Counted from the stretch's first letter, positions 20,223-30,237 are shown. The stretch is DNA of 64,000 nt from UBA7985 sp038141425 (GCA_038141425.1 JAYQIC010000005.1:79206-143205), one strand, 5' to 3'. Program-made: numbers and translations. The notes: generated from the letters alone by a model not told the origin.

Positions 20223-20298
20223 GATCGGTGGGCTCCGGCATTCGGGTGAGGTCTGGTCCCGTCTCTTCTTGTCCCTTCTGAGACTGTCCAACACAAGG

Positions 20299-21862
20299 TC
20301 AGAATGTCGGCAGCAGCGCAAGGGCGTCGCCGAGCTTGCCTTCGATCAGGGGGCGGAACTCGGCGTAGAACGCGTCCGGGCTCTGCTCGAAAGTTGCTTC
20401 GAAGGCCGCGTCGAAACCCATGTCGGCCAGCCGGGGTAGAAGTCGTCGAGCAGCACCCCTTCGCCGTGGCGGGAGATCAGCAGCGCCACTGCCCACGCCC
20501 CGCCGTCGTAGAAGAAATCGCGGCAGGGGCTGTCGTAGTCGATCCGCACCATTTCGGCGACGCAGTCGTGGCGCTTGTGGGCCTCGGACGCGCGGCGGAA
20601 CTTGCGCCCCATGTTCTTGCGGTAGGTGCGGAAGTTGAAGGTCCAGTCGCCGTTGTCCCAGACCGGTATTTTGCCCTCGGCCTGCAGCCGGGCGTGGGTG
20701 GTCATGGCCATGTACTCGGCCGCGCCCTCCATCCACCAGACCGGACCGAGCTTGCGGTCGCGCGCGTCGCGGTCGAGGTCGCGGACGTGGGCGTGCTGCA
20801 CGGCGTGGAAGTATTCGTGCAGCACGGTCTTCTGTTCTTCATCCCCGGGTACGCCGAGCAGGCCGCTCATCCCCAGCGGCACGGAGGAGGAGAAGCGGTG
20901 GATGCCCCAGTCGAAGCCGCCGTTGTGGCCGGCGCTGCCGCCGGGCTGGCCGTTGGCGAGGGCGTCGGCGCCGAGCTGCTGGTAGGAAATCAGGCCGTGC
21001 TCGGACCGTTTCTCACGCTGCAGGCAGGCGTTCTTGGGCCAGTCGCCCCGGTCGTCGCGGCGCTGGCAGAAGGTGTCGAGCAGCGCGTTGGCGGCCTCGG
21101 GGTCGGTGCCCATGACCCAGTATTCGAGCGGGCCAAAGTTGCCCCAGGCCTCGGTCGCGGCGGCCATGGTCTCCACCATCCCGGTGCGGGCAGCCTCGAC
21201 CACGTCGTCGGCGAAGAAGAATTCGGGCGCGACGTCGGTGGGCTGGGACCAGGCTGCAGGCAGCAGGCCGTCATCGCTGGTCTGGCGGGCTTCGCGGGCG
21301 GCGGCGAAGGCCCCGGCCTGCCCGTCGAGATCCCAGCTCTGGAAGCCGTTGCAGCATTCACCGGCGTTGACGAGGATCGGCGCGGACAGGTGGGCGGGGT
21401 CGTAGAGCAGGCCGAGCGCGCCGTCCCCGGTCATCAGCTCATAGCCCTCGCCGTTGAGGCGGAACGACCAGAGCTGCGCGGCGCTGCCGTCGGCCGGGGT
21501 CATCAGCAGCGGCCGGTCCCGCCCCTGCGCGGTCAGGGGGAAGTCCTCGCCGAGGATGGCGTTGGACAGCCGGTACTGCCCGCCGGGGAGCGGTGTGATC
21601 ACCCACTGCTGGTGCTCGGCTTGGTTGGGCGCCTCGGCGATGACATCGCCGGTGTTGAGGTCGATGCTGAGGCCATAGGGACCGTCGGCGGGGCCGAGAA
21701 AGGCGACGCTCAACGGGCGCGAGACCAGATCCCCCAGCAGGTCATCGGCGGCAGCCGGGCGGTGCAGCAGCATCAATGCGGCGAGGGCGAGCAGGACGGC
21801 GACCGCTGCTGATCCGAGGTAGGACAGGCGGTGCAGGAGGCGGGGATCAGGCGGGATGTCAT
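20299..21862 (-). CDS. Secreted zinc metallopeptidase-like protein with N-terminal ricin-type lectin domain
   Basis: This protein of about 520 residues has an N-terminal hydrophobic signal or anchor (AAVAVLLALAALMLL). The next 130 residues or so show three lectin-like repeats ending in HQQWVI, AQLWSF and FQSWDL, the Q-x-W pattern of ricin B-type beta-trefoils. The C-terminal half carries the gluzincin motif HEYFHAVQHAH and a downstream Glu in WWMEGAAEYMA that can be the third zinc ligand. A secreted carbohydrate-targeted peptidase is inferred. Indels lie in the signal region (about 21830) and near 20430. No close family is recognised. The start at 21862 is uncertain because of the first indel. 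Confidence 0.68.
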
Positions 21863-22003
21863 GGGTGGATCAGGGCTCCGGGGTTGGTGCGCGGTCACAG
21901 ACGGAACATAGTGTATGGTCATTAGATCAGCCCGCGGGTCAAGGGTGTCACGCAAAGTGTCTCAGCCTCGGCCCACCGGGAAAACAACGCAGGAGCGCAG
22001 GCC

Positions 22004-22915
22004 ATGACCACCATCGATGAAGCCCGGGTCGAAGCCCACTACACCCGGGAAAACCTGCTCAGCACCATCCGCGACGGCCTGACCGCCGCCGGGTTCGACC
22101 CCGACAGCCCCGATGCCAGCGCGCTCAGCGCCGTCGACGAGTTCCACATCGGCGGCAGCGAGGCCAGCCGCTTCGTCGGTGAGGCATTGGGCGCAACGTC
22201 GGGACTGCGGGTGCTCGATATCGGCTGCGGTATCGGTGGCCCGGCGCGGTTCATGGCCAGCACCTTCGGCTGCCGCGTCACGGGCATCGACCTGACGGCA
22301 GACTACGTCGCGGTCGGCAACCAGCTCAGCGCCATGGTCGGGCTGGCGGAGGCCGTGACCCTGCAGCAGGCCCGCGCGCTCGACCTGCCCTTCAGCGACG
22401 GCAGCACTGGCGATGGCGCCGGGTTCGATGCCGCCTATGTCATGCACGTTGGCATGAACATCGCCGATAAGCCGCGGATGATGGCCGAGGCCGCACGTGT
22501 GCTGCGGCCGGGCGGTAAGCTGGTGATCTACGACGTTATGACCCAGCGCGAGGGGTCGGTGACCTATCCGCTGCCCTGGTCCGACGTGCCGGAGAACAGC
22601 GCGGTCGACCGCCTGTCAGCTTACGAAGCAGCGCTGCACGCGGCGGGTCTGGTGATCGAGGCCAGCGAGACCAAGCGCGACTTTGCCGTCGGTTTCTTCG
22701 AGGCCATGGTCGCGCGGATGAACGAGGCTCAAGCTGCCCAAAGCGCGGGCAAGGGCGGTGATGGCGCGGGTGGCGGCGCTGCCGGGGGGCCGGGTCCTCT
22801 GGGCCTGCACCTGCTCATGGGCGCCAATACCCGGGAGAAGGTCGGGAACGTCTTCGGCCAGATCAAAGACGGCCTGCTCGCGCCGGTGCTGATCACCTGC
22901 CGCAAGCCGGGCTAG
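22004..22915 (+). CDS. SAM-dependent methyltransferase
   Basis: This is an intact 303-residue class I methyltransferase. Motif I is VLDIGCGIGGPAR, motif II region GIDLTADYVAVG, and post-motif LRPGGKLVIYDV. The VMHVGMNI segment resembles the sarcosine/dimethylglycine methyltransferase and tocopherol methyltransferase groups, so a small amine is a reasonable substrate but unproven. A Gly/Ala-rich loop (GKGGDGAGGGAAGGPGP) interrupts the C-terminal part. An CAGGAG site precedes the ATG. It converges on the MttB-like gene with a 15-base gap. The neighbourhood (MttB-like, TMADH-like, Rieske) supports a role in methylated-amine turnover. Confidence 0.85.
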   Translation: MTTIDEARVEAHYTRENLLSTIRDGLTAAGFDPDSPDASALSAVDEFHIGGSEASRFVGEALGATSGLRVLDIGCGIGGPARFMASTFGCRVTGIDLTADYVAVGNQLSAMVGLAEAVTLQQARALDLPFSDGSTGDGAGFDAAYVMHVGMNIADKPRMMAEAARVLRPGGKLVIYDVMTQREGSVTYPLPWSDVPENSAVDRLSAYEAALHAAGLVIEASETKRDFAVGFFEAMVARMNEAQAAQSAGKGGDGAGGGAAGGPGPLGLHLLMGANTREKVGNVFGQIKDGLLAPVLITCRKPG

Positions 22916-22930
22916 GGCAGGGGTGACCGC

Positions 22931-24419
22931 CTAGCGGAAGCGGTCGACCACGGCTCCAGCCTGCGCGCGCAGCGTCGGGTCCAGCGGTGGCGGTCCGGTG
23001 GCTGCCAGCCGCGTCCGCAGGTCCGCGTCGAGCCGGACTTTGAGATCATCCTGCGGGATGTCGTTGTTGCTGAGTGGGAAATTGGCGCCGAGGTAGCGCG
23101 AATCCCAGACCTGCATCCGGCAGTTTTCGACCGTGTGCGGTTCGGCGAGGTACTGGCCGCGCGGGCCCAGCCGCTCGATCATGTCAGCGCCGATCTGCTC
23201 GGGCGAAACCTGCACGCCTTCCCACATTTTCTTCAGCAGCCCGGCGAGGTCGTCGCAGAGCAGCAGGGCGTGCTCGGAGAACGTTCAGCCCCTGATCCAG
23301 CGAGCCGAGGTAGTCGCAGGTCGCCGGGCGGTTGTAGAACATCTGCATCATGTGCGAGGACAGCTCCCAGACCGCGTCCTGATTGAAGGTCGGGGCGACC
23401 GAGCAGCCCCCGGTCCCGGTCAGCGGTGGGATGCCCAGCCGGTGACGGACCTGGCACGCCGCCATGTCGGCCAGCGAATTCTGCGAGAAGCTGCCGATGG
23501 CGCCGGTCGCCGGTTCCATGAAGTTCACGTCCGAACAGCCGATGCAGAAGCTGCCTTCTTCAACCAGCTGCCCCAGCACCATGGCGGCGATGTCGGTCAT
23601 CAGCGCGTGGGTCAGGCACCCGGCGAGCGTGATCGGCGAGGAGGCCCCGCCGATGGGCAGGGTGCCGACGCCGACCGGGATGCCAGCGCGGACGGCGGTG
23701 ATGATCTGCTCGATGTGGATCGCGGCGAAGTTCACCGGCAGCGGGGTGATCAGGTGCAGGAAGTAGGGCCGGGCCCGCAGGGCGTCGCCACCCCCGCGCA
23801 GCAGGCTGGCCATCTCGATCGCAGCGTCCAGCGACACGGGGTATTCGCACAGGTATTCGATCGGCTTGGTGGTGTTCTCCATCAGGCACAGGAATTCGTC
23901 GACCTCACCGTAGAGGTTGGACTCGGCGACGTTCTTGGCGCCGATGCAGACCGCGTCGATGTTGGGTAGGCCGTCGGCCAGCCGGGTGATGCGGGCGAGG
24001 TCATCGCGGTTCGAGGCGCGGGGCTCGCCACTGGTCTCGTCATAGACGCCGATGCAGGTCATCCCGGGCATGAAGCGGGTATGGGCGCAGTCGATGGAGA
24101 CCGGGTTCTCGCCGTCGCGGTCGTAGAGCTGGCACTGTTTGCCGACCGTTTCCAGCGCCCGCCGGCTGACGGCCTCGGGGATCAGCACGATGCCGTCTTC
24201 GCCGACGCTGCATCCCGCGGCCGCCAGCAGGCTGTCGGCCTCTGTCCCCGGCTCGAACACTACGCCCGAGCGGGCCAGCAGGGCGATCGACGTGTCGATG
24301 ATCAGGTCGACGTCGGCCTCGCCCATCGGCTGGTACAGGCTGGTCGGGCCGAGGTGGCGGCCGGTGGTGGGGGCGGGGGCGTGGATCGCGGTGCTCGGCT
24401 GGCGGCGGGTGCGGCGCAT
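22931..24419 (-). CDS. Trimethylamine methyltransferase (MttB) family protein without pyrrolysine
   Basis: This protein of about 496 residues belongs to the MttB superfamily. Characterised members transfer a methyl group from a methylated amine to a corrinoid protein. Family features include RFMPGMTCIGVYDE, EYLCEYPVSLDAAIEMA, GVGTLPIGGASSPITLAG and GTGGCSVAPTFNQDAVW. No in-frame amber codon is present, so it belongs with the non-pyrrolysine members, of which some use glycine betaine or proline betaine. One frameshift near 23280 separates the last 115 residues. No corrinoid protein gene is in the window. It is divergent from the TMADH-like gene across a 270-base promoter region containing a BetI-like operator. 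Confidence 0.87.
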
Positions 24420-24577
24420 GGTGGGCGGGTCCTTTGATCGTTCGCTGTTCGCGTATCGGTCGCTTCCGGTCTGCCGTCAGGGTGGCCCCGGACACGCACC
24501 AACCGGGGGGCGGCAGCGCCGGGCTGCGCATGGTTGGTCACAGCCTCCGGAGCCGCGACGGACAGTCCGAAAAATTG

Positions 24578-24591
24578 TTTGAGCGCTTAAT
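24578..24591. promoter_or_regulatory. BetI-like operator, imperfect copy
   Basis: TTTGAGCGCTTAAT matches the perfect palindrome TTTGAGCGCTCAAA at 48099-48112 in 12 of 14 positions. It lies in the divergent gap, about 100 bases before the TMADH-like start and 160 before the MttB-like start. The AT-rich DNA after it (TTAATTTATG) would suit a promoter. Known BetI sites have the related core TTGAACGTTCAA. The link to the regulator at 48122 is inferred. Confidence 0.5.
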
Positions 24592-24689
24592 TAATTTATG
24601 ACATCACGAAGATGAGGTGTCCAGAGCGAGTGGGCAGTGCCAAAGGCCGGCAAGCTCCACGGATGAGGTGTGACAGACAGGGAACAACC

Positions 24690-26796
24690 ATGCGAGACCC
24701 GCGGCACGATATTCTGTTCGACCCCATCCGCATCGGACCCGTCACCGCCAAGAACCGCTTTTATCAGGTCCCCCATTGCACCGGCATGGGCTGGCGCCGG
24801 CCGCAGATGCTCGCCGCCATGCGCGGGGTCAAGGCCGAAGGCGGCTGGGGCGTGGTCAACACCGAATTCTGCTCGGTCCACCCGACCTCGGACAACGAGG
24901 CCTTCGCCAACGCCACGCTCTGGAACGATGAAGATGTCCGCGCCAACCGGCTGATGACCGACGCGGTGCACGAGCACGGTGCCCTGGCCGGGGTCGAGCT
25001 GTGGCTCGGCGGCGGTATGGTCATGAACCTCGCGACGCGGCTGCCCTCCTACGGCCTGCGCAACCGGCCCCAGACCGACAGCGGGGTCTACAATCCGGGC
25101 CAGACCCGCAAGATTGATAAGCAGGATATCCGCGAGCTCCGCCGCTGGCACCGCGACGCGGCGCTGCGGGCGGTCGAGGCGGGCTTCGACATCGTCTACG
25201 TCTACGCCACCCACGGCTATCTGCTCTCCGAGTTCCTCGACGCCAGCGTGAACGACCGCAGCGATGAGTACGGCGGGTCGCTGGAGAACCGGGTGCGGAT
25301 CGTCCGCGAGCTGATCGAGGACACGCGCGAGGCGGTCGGCGACCGTGCTGCCGGTGGCGACGCGGTTCAGCGTCGCGCTCGACGAGCCGGAGACCTACGA
25401 CGCTTTCGGCCTGCTCGCTGATCTGCCTGATCTTTGGGACCTCACGGTGCCGGACTACGGCATCGAAATGGGCTCAAGCCGGTTCGTGAAGGAAGGCGAT
25501 TTCGGTAACAGCATCGCCCATGCCAAGACCCTGACCGACCGGCCCGTGGTGGCGGTGGGGCGCTACACATCGCCAGACACCATGGCGCAGGCGCTGCGGA
25601 CCGGGCAGCAGGACCTGATCGGTGCGGCGCGGCCTTCGATCGCCGACCCCTTCCTGCCGCGAAAGATCGACGAAGGCCGCACCGGCGACATCCGCGAGTG
25701 CATCGGCTGCAACATCTGTTACGCCCACGATTCACTCGGGGTGCCGATCCGCTGCACCCAGAACCCGACCATGGGGGAGGAGTGGCGGCTGGGCTGGCAC
25801 CCGGAGCGCGTCCCGCCAATCGTGACGCGCGGTTCTGGCGCGAACCGGGTCGGCTCTTCGAGCGGCGGTGAGCCGGCGCGGGTGCTGGTTGTCGGCGCTG
25901 GGCCGGCGGGGCTGGAAGCCGCCCGGGTGCTGGGCGAGCGCGGCCATCGTGTCATGCTGGCCGAGGCCGAGCGCCAGCTGGGTGGCCGGGTCAGCCGGGA
26001 ATCGCGCTTGCCGGGGCTCTCCGAATGGGCGCGGGTGCGCGACTGGCGTATCGGCCAGATCGAGCAGCTTGAGCGCGTCGAGGTCTTTCCCGAAAGCCGC
26101 CTGACCGCCGCCGACGTGGTCGAACTGGCGCCCTCGCACGTGATACTCGCCACGGGGTCGGTCTGGGCGGCGGACACCATCGGGCGGCATTCGGGCACCG
26201 GGCTGGAGCAGGTTGCGCCCGGGGCGACTATTGTCGGCGCTGAAGCGGTGCTGGACCAGCAGCCGATCGAGGCCGGTCACCTGCTGATCTACGACGATGA
26301 CCACTACTACATGGGCTCGGTGCTGGCGCTGGCGCTGCGCGAGCGCGGGCACGCGGTGACGCTGGTGACCCCGGCGGGTAAGCCCTGCGAATTCGGGGTT
26401 TTCACCGGCGAGGTCTACCAGTCGAACGCCCGTCTTTTCGAGGCGGGGGTTGAGGTGGTGACCAATACCATGATCGTTGCTGCCGGGCCGGGGTCTGTTA
26501 CCACCGTGTGCAGCATGTCCGGGCGACGGGGCGAGATGGCCTGTGACGGGCTCGTGCCCGTGACCCGCCGGATCCCGACGCTGGACCTCTACGATGAGCT
26601 GCACGCGCTGCAGCAGGCGGGTGAAGTGCCTGAGGACCTGCGGGCGGCCGATGCAGTGCGTCGGATCGGCGACGCCGAGGCGCCCAACACGATTGCGGCG
26701 GCGGTTTACGCGGGCTATCGCGCCGGGGTCGAATTGGGGCAGACTGTCGACCTGGCCGAACGCTTTGGACGCCGGGATATCCGCATCCCGGCCTGA
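24690..26796 (+). CDS. Trimethylamine/dimethylamine dehydrogenase-like iron-sulfur flavoprotein
   Basis: This protein of about 701 residues has the three-domain build of trimethylamine dehydrogenase: an FMN barrel, a 4Fe-4S site and an ADP/FAD-binding pair of Rossmann domains. The N terminus aligns without gaps to TMADH from memory; FYQVPHC places Cys30 for covalent FMN. The cluster cysteines are CIGCNIC plus RCTQN. VVGAGPAGLEAARVLGERG is the dinucleotide site. Of the TMADH aromatic bowl, Tyr60 is Phe, Trp264 is kept (LWDLT) and Trp355 is replaced by Asp (YAHDSLG), so the substrate may not be trimethylamine. N-methylproline or dimethylglycine are possible. One frameshift lies near 25345. The start follows from the TMADH match. 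Confidence 0.88.
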
Positions 26797-26798
26797 GG

Positions 26799-26848
26799 CC
26801 TTCACCCTTCACTTCACCCTTCACCCTTCACCCCCTTAACCCTTAACT
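26799..26848. repeat. Short tandem CCCTTCA-like repeat
   Basis: Immediately after the TMADH-like stop there is a run of CCTTCAC-type heptamers (CCTTCACCCTTCAC and related), drifting into CCCTTAACCCTTAAC. It is pyrimidine-rich on the plus strand and fills half of the 97-base gap to the Rieske gene. It may be a slippage-prone microsatellite. No function is evident. Confidence 0.7.
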
Positions 26849-26893
26849 TCGACCCCTGCTTCTTCCCTTGAGGACAAAAGAGGAGCCGCCGCC

Positions 26894-28084
26894 ATGACTT
26901 CGCCCGCCGACCGGACCTCACCGCTGCTCGATCACTGTCCGCCGACGCTGCCGCCCGAAGCCTACTGGCACCCGGACTGGGCCGAACGCGAGCGCCGGGG
27001 GATCTGGGCGCGGCAGTGGGTTTACGTCGGGCGCCGGGATGGCTTTGCGCCCGGGACCATGCGTCGGGTCGAGATCGCCGGAGATAACCTGATCGTCGTG
27101 TGTGCGGCGGATGGCAGTCTGAGCGCCTTCCACAACACCTGCCGGCACCGGGGATCGGTGCTCTGTGTCGAGCACCAGCAGGCCTTCGACGGCCGGGTGA
27201 TCCGCTGCCCCTACCACGCCTGGGCCTACGCGACAGACGGACGACTGGTGTCGACCGCCTTCGGCACGCCGACGCCGGATTTTGTCAAGGCGGACCACGG
27301 TCTGTTTCCGGTGGCGCTTGAGGTCTGGAATGGCTTCGTCTTCCTGTGTCTGGCCGATTATCCACCGCGGTTCGAGCCGGATCTGGGCCGCGACGCCCTC
27401 GACAACTGGCCCATGGACGCGCTGGTCGTTGGTCACAGCTTCGAAAAGGAGCTTGCCTGCAACTGGAAGGTTTTCTGGGAGAACTACAACGAGTGCCTGC
27501 ACTGCCCCGGCGTGCATCCCATGCTCAGTGACCGGATCCCGGTCTACCAGCGTGGGGTCATGACCCGGCAGGAGGCGGCAGACTGGAGCGCCGACGAAGG
27601 ACCCCGCCCGGTGCTGAAAGAGGGCACGAGCACCTGGACCATGAACGGCCAGCCTTGTGGCCCCGAGTTTCCTGATCTGAGCGACGAGGAGCGGCACCTC
27701 GCCCACAACTTTGTCACGGCTTATCCGTCGATGTTCATCGTCGCGCACGTTGATTACGTCCGAACGGTACAGCTGGTCCCGCTGGAGCCGGAAAGGGTGC
27801 TGCTGCGGGCGCAGTGGCTGTTTCTGCCGGAGACCCTCGCGCAGCCGGGCTTTGATCTTGGTAACGTCACTGACTTTGCTACCACCGTGCTGCTGGAGGA
27901 CGGGGCGGCCTGCGAGCTCAACCAGCAGGGGCTGCGCTCGTCACGCTACGACGGCGGCCGGTTGATGCCGCAGGAATTCGACGTCCATGGATTTCAGGCC
28001 TGGGTGCTGTCCCAGATCGAGGGTGTTGATCCGGGCGCGGGCGGCACTGGCAGGAATGGCCGTAGCGGCGGTTCGGCGGGCTGA
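26894..28084 (+). CDS. Rieske oxygenase alpha subunit, quaternary-amine type
   Basis: This intact 396-residue ring-hydroxylating-type oxygenase has an N-terminal Rieske centre (CRHRGSVLC and CPYHAW) and a C-terminal mononuclear iron domain with NYNECLHCPGVHP. The NYxECxHC motif with Glu is typical of the GbcA, CntA and Stc2 group, which demethylates or cleaves glycine betaine, carnitine or stachydrine. A reductase subunit is not in the window. An AGAGGAG site precedes the ATG. It follows the TMADH-like gene by 97 bases on the same strand, so the pair resembles stachydrine-type pathways in which an oxygenase and a flavoprotein remove successive methyl groups. Confidence 0.9.
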   Translation: MTSPADRTSPLLDHCPPTLPPEAYWHPDWAERERRGIWARQWVYVGRRDGFAPGTMRRVEIAGDNLIVVCAADGSLSAFHNTCRHRGSVLCVEHQQAFDGRVIRCPYHAWAYATDGRLVSTAFGTPTPDFVKADHGLFPVALEVWNGFVFLCLADYPPRFEPDLGRDALDNWPMDALVVGHSFEKELACNWKVFWENYNECLHCPGVHPMLSDRIPVYQRGVMTRQEAADWSADEGPRPVLKEGTSTWTMNGQPCGPEFPDLSDEERHLAHNFVTAYPSMFIVAHVDYVRTVQLVPLEPERVLLRAQWLFLPETLAQPGFDLGNVTDFATTVLLEDGAACELNQQGLRSSRYDGGRLMPQEFDVHGFQAWVLSQIEGVDPGAGGTGRNGRSGGSAG

Positions 28085-28086
28085 GT

Positions 28087-28134
28087 GCGCGTGGGAGATT
28101 TGTAAGCCGCGAAGCGGCGTCAAATCGAGCGCGC
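28087..28134. repeat. Hairpin repeat A, copy 1
   Basis: A 48-base unit whose core can fold as ATTTG-TAA-GCCGC-GAA-GCGGC-GT-CAAAT. It is identical to the copy at 28476-28523 and nearly identical to the copy at 49037-49080. The ends GCGCG and GCGCGC are also complementary. Confidence 0.85.
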
Positions 28135-28221
28135 AATCGTAACCCTTACGCTCAACACGCCTGCGGCTTTGAGCGCGCTGGAGTTCTTCGGGCAACTTTC
28201 AGTTTTCGCTCAAAGCGGCGG

Positions 28222-28243
28222 AGTTTATCCCGAGCCTGTCGAG
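28222..28243 (-). repeat. Repeat B, copy 1
   Basis: AGTTTATCCCGAGCCTGTCG followed by AG; it differs from the copy at 28285 by one base near the middle and is the reverse complement of the 49189 copy. Confidence 0.7.
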
Positions 28244-28284
28244 GGGCCTTTGAGCGCGTTTTCCCCTTTGCGCTCAAAACGCGG

Positions 28285-28307
28285 AGTTTATCCTGAGCCT
28301 GTCGAAG
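28285..28307 (-). repeat. Repeat B, copy 2
   Basis: AGTTTATCCTGAGCCTGTCG followed by AAG, the exact reverse complement of the 23 bases from 49189 to 49211. This short element is familiar from many marine proteobacterial genomes, though I cannot cite counts. Confidence 0.7.
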
Positions 28308-28380
28308 GGCTGTGAGCGCGTTGGCGTTCCTCGATGCAGCGACACTCAAAGCAGAGCGTGTTGAGTGTCAACGGAAAGAA

Positions 28381-28435
28381 GTTGCGCCGACCTTGTCTCG
28401 ACCGCTCCGCGGTGTTCGCCAAGGCGTCGCGCAAC
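28381..28435. repeat. Repeat C, copy 1
   Basis: A 55-base unit that begins GTTGCGCCGAC and ends GCGTCGCGCAAC, so its ends are complementary. A copy of exactly the same length, with divergent middle, is at 48930-48984. In both islands it precedes repeat A by 40-55 bases. Confidence 0.75.
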
Positions 28436-28475
28436 GCGCCGGCTGCGCGGTCGGTCGGCTGGCGCCTCCGGAATT

Positions 28476-28523
28476 GCGCGTGGGAGATTTGTAAGCCGCG
28501 AAGCGGCGTCAAATCGAGCGCGC
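28476..28523. repeat. Hairpin repeat A, copy 2
   Basis: Identical over 48 bases to the copy at 28087 and in the same orientation. It lies 41 bases after repeat C. Confidence 0.85.
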
Positions 28524-28655
28524 CACTCATTATCAGCGCGAAGCTCTCTGTTTCAGACCCGGGCAACAGCCTGCCCGCGACACCCGCGTATGTCGTCGCC
28601 CGACGAGCCGACAGCAGAACAAAACCCTAGCGTGCCCCTCAGTGTTTCAGACAGG

Positions 28656-29580
28656 ATGCCCATGACCACCGCCCCGATCCATCCCGAAAGCGCCGCCCAG
28701 CATCGTCGCGGCCTGGTGTTTGTATTTGCCGCCGGGGTGCTCTGGTCGACCGTCGGGCTGGGCATTCGCCTGATCGAAGACGGGACCGTGTGGCAGATTC
28801 TGTTCTATCGCTCGATCAGCCTGACCCTTCTGCTTTACATCGTCATCCGCTGGCGCACGGGACAGGACCCCTTCGGCCTTGTCTGGCGGGCTGGACTGGC
28901 GGGTGCGATTGCGGCGCTGTCGCTGGTCTTCGCCTACTCGGGCGCGATTTTCTCCATGCAGACCACCTCCGTCGCCAACGCCATGCTCCTGTTTGCCACC
29001 GCGCCGTTCATGGCCGCCGTTCTCGGCTGGATGGTCCTCCGCGAGCGCGTGCGCCGAGCGACATGGGTCGCCGTCTTCATCGCCATCGGCGGGATCGCGG
29101 TCATGGTGTCCGACCAGACCGGGGCAGGCACCGTGCTGGGCAGCCTCGCCGCGCTGGGGTCTGCGCTGGGCTTCGCCTGCTTCACCGTCGCGCTGCGCGC
29201 CGGTAAGTCGGTGGAAATGCTCCCCGCCGTGTTCCTCTCCGGCCTGTTCGCGCTGCTGATGATGGGCAGCATCTGCCTGATCACCGGTGATGGCTTTCGC
29301 CCTGAGCCGCTTCGACGGCGGGATAGCGCTCGGCATGGGGGTCTTCCAAGTCGGGGCAGGACTGGTGCTGTTCACGCTGGGGTCGCGCAGCCTGCCTGCG
29401 GCTGAACTCGCGCTGCTGTCGCTGGCCGAAGTGGTTCTTGGTCCGGTCTGGGTCTGGTTGTTTCTGGGCGAAACCGTCGGTCTCAACACCCTGATCGGCG
29501 GCGGCATCCTGCTTGCGGCCATCGCCGGCAATGCGCTCAGCGGTATCCGCCGCAAGCCGCCCCCGATCATTACACCCTAG
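28656..29580 (+). CDS. EamA/DMT-family transporter, one frameshift
   Basis: This drug/metabolite transporter of about 307 residues has ten predicted membrane segments and two EamA repeats. The first repeat includes GVLWSTVGLGIRLIED and SVANAMLLFATAPFMAAVLGW; the second includes LFTLGSRSLPAAELALLSLAEVVLGPVWVWLFLGE, quoted here only in pieces. The family exports metabolites. The start could be ATG 28656, ATG 28662 or, if the N terminus is longer, ATG 28590 inside the end of the repeat island. The frame breaks near 29285-29300. It converges on zur, and I see no clear terminator in the 72 bases between. Confidence 0.84.
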
Positions 29581-29652
29581 CGGGCGCCAATCCCCGCAAA
29601 GGGCTGCGACTGAGAAGACCCGACGCGCTGGCCGGATGCGAGGCAGCTGCCC

Positions 29653-30147
29653 CTAGCGGTGTCCCACGCAGGACGAGCACTGCCCCTGCGCCTCGACCAC
29701 CTCCTGCCTGATCGCAAAGCCCATCGACCGTGCCGCATCCGCCACCACAGGCGCAGCGGTGACCGCCGCAGCCGTCTCGGCGACCCGGTCACAGTCGGTA
29801 CAGATCAGGAAGACCGGCCGTTCGCAGCCCACCGGATTGGCGCAGGCGACGTAGGCGTTGAGGCTGGCAATCTTGTGAGCAAAGCCATGGGCAGTGAGAA
29901 ACTCCAGCGCCCGATAGGCAATCGGCGGCTGCGACGAATGCCCGAATTCGCGCAGGCGCTCGAGAATGGCGTAAGCCCCCAGCGGCCGGTGTTCCTCGAG
30001 CAGGATCTCCAGCACCCGGCGCCGGGTCGTCGTCAGCTTCAGCCCTTGGGCGGCGCAGGTCGCCTCCGTCGCTGCCATGACATCGGCGACGCAGTGCTGA
30101 TGATCGTGCTGCTGAAAAATCTGGCTGGGTTCGACGGTTCGGCTCAA
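29653..30147 (-). CDS. zur: Zinc uptake regulator, Fur family
   Basis: This intact 164-residue Fur-family regulator has a winged-helix DNA-binding half (LTTTRRRVLEILLEEHRPLG) and a metal-binding half. The structural zinc cysteines are in FLICTDCD and QCSSC, and histidines such as HDHQHC lie at the N terminus. The combination, and a neighbouring zinc protein gene with a Zur-like box between, identify it as Zur rather than Fur. It represses zinc uptake genes when zinc is ample. It is divergent from zrgA and the box may also control zur itself. Confidence 0.9.
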   Translation of the reverse strand: MSRTVEPSQIFQQHDHQHCVADVMAATEATCAAQGLKLTTTRRRVLEILLEEHRPLGAYAILERLREFGHSSQPPIAYRALEFLTAHGFAHKIASLNAYVACANPVGCERPVFLICTDCDRVAETAAAVTAAPVVADAARSMGFAIRQEVVEAQGQCSSCVGHR

Positions 30148-30237
30148 GGGCAGGGATCCACGGACAGCGCACCGAGAAAAGGGTCTCAGGCTGCAGAATT
30201 GACCTTGATATTCTGAGCCTATTCGCGCATGTATGCA

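Larger units (their letters stand above)
28085..28589. repeat. Intergenic island of interspersed repeats
   Basis: This 505-base gap between the Rieske and EamA genes has no convincing gene. It contains two copies of a 48-base hairpin repeat, one 55-base palindrome-ended repeat and two inverted copies of a sequence around TTATCCTGAGCCTGTCG. The same three families occur at 48920-49329. Short sequences such as CGACACTCAAAGC and CGCTCAAAACGC are also shared between the two islands. Confidence 0.8.

Noticed and set aside
22931..24419. Pyrrolysine-containing MttB
   Set aside because: No in-frame TAG is present in the reconstructed gene, and no pyl genes are in the window.
28085..28589. CRISPR array in the repeat island
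   Set aside because: Repeats are few, of three different kinds, unevenly spaced and partly inverted, and no cas genes are near.
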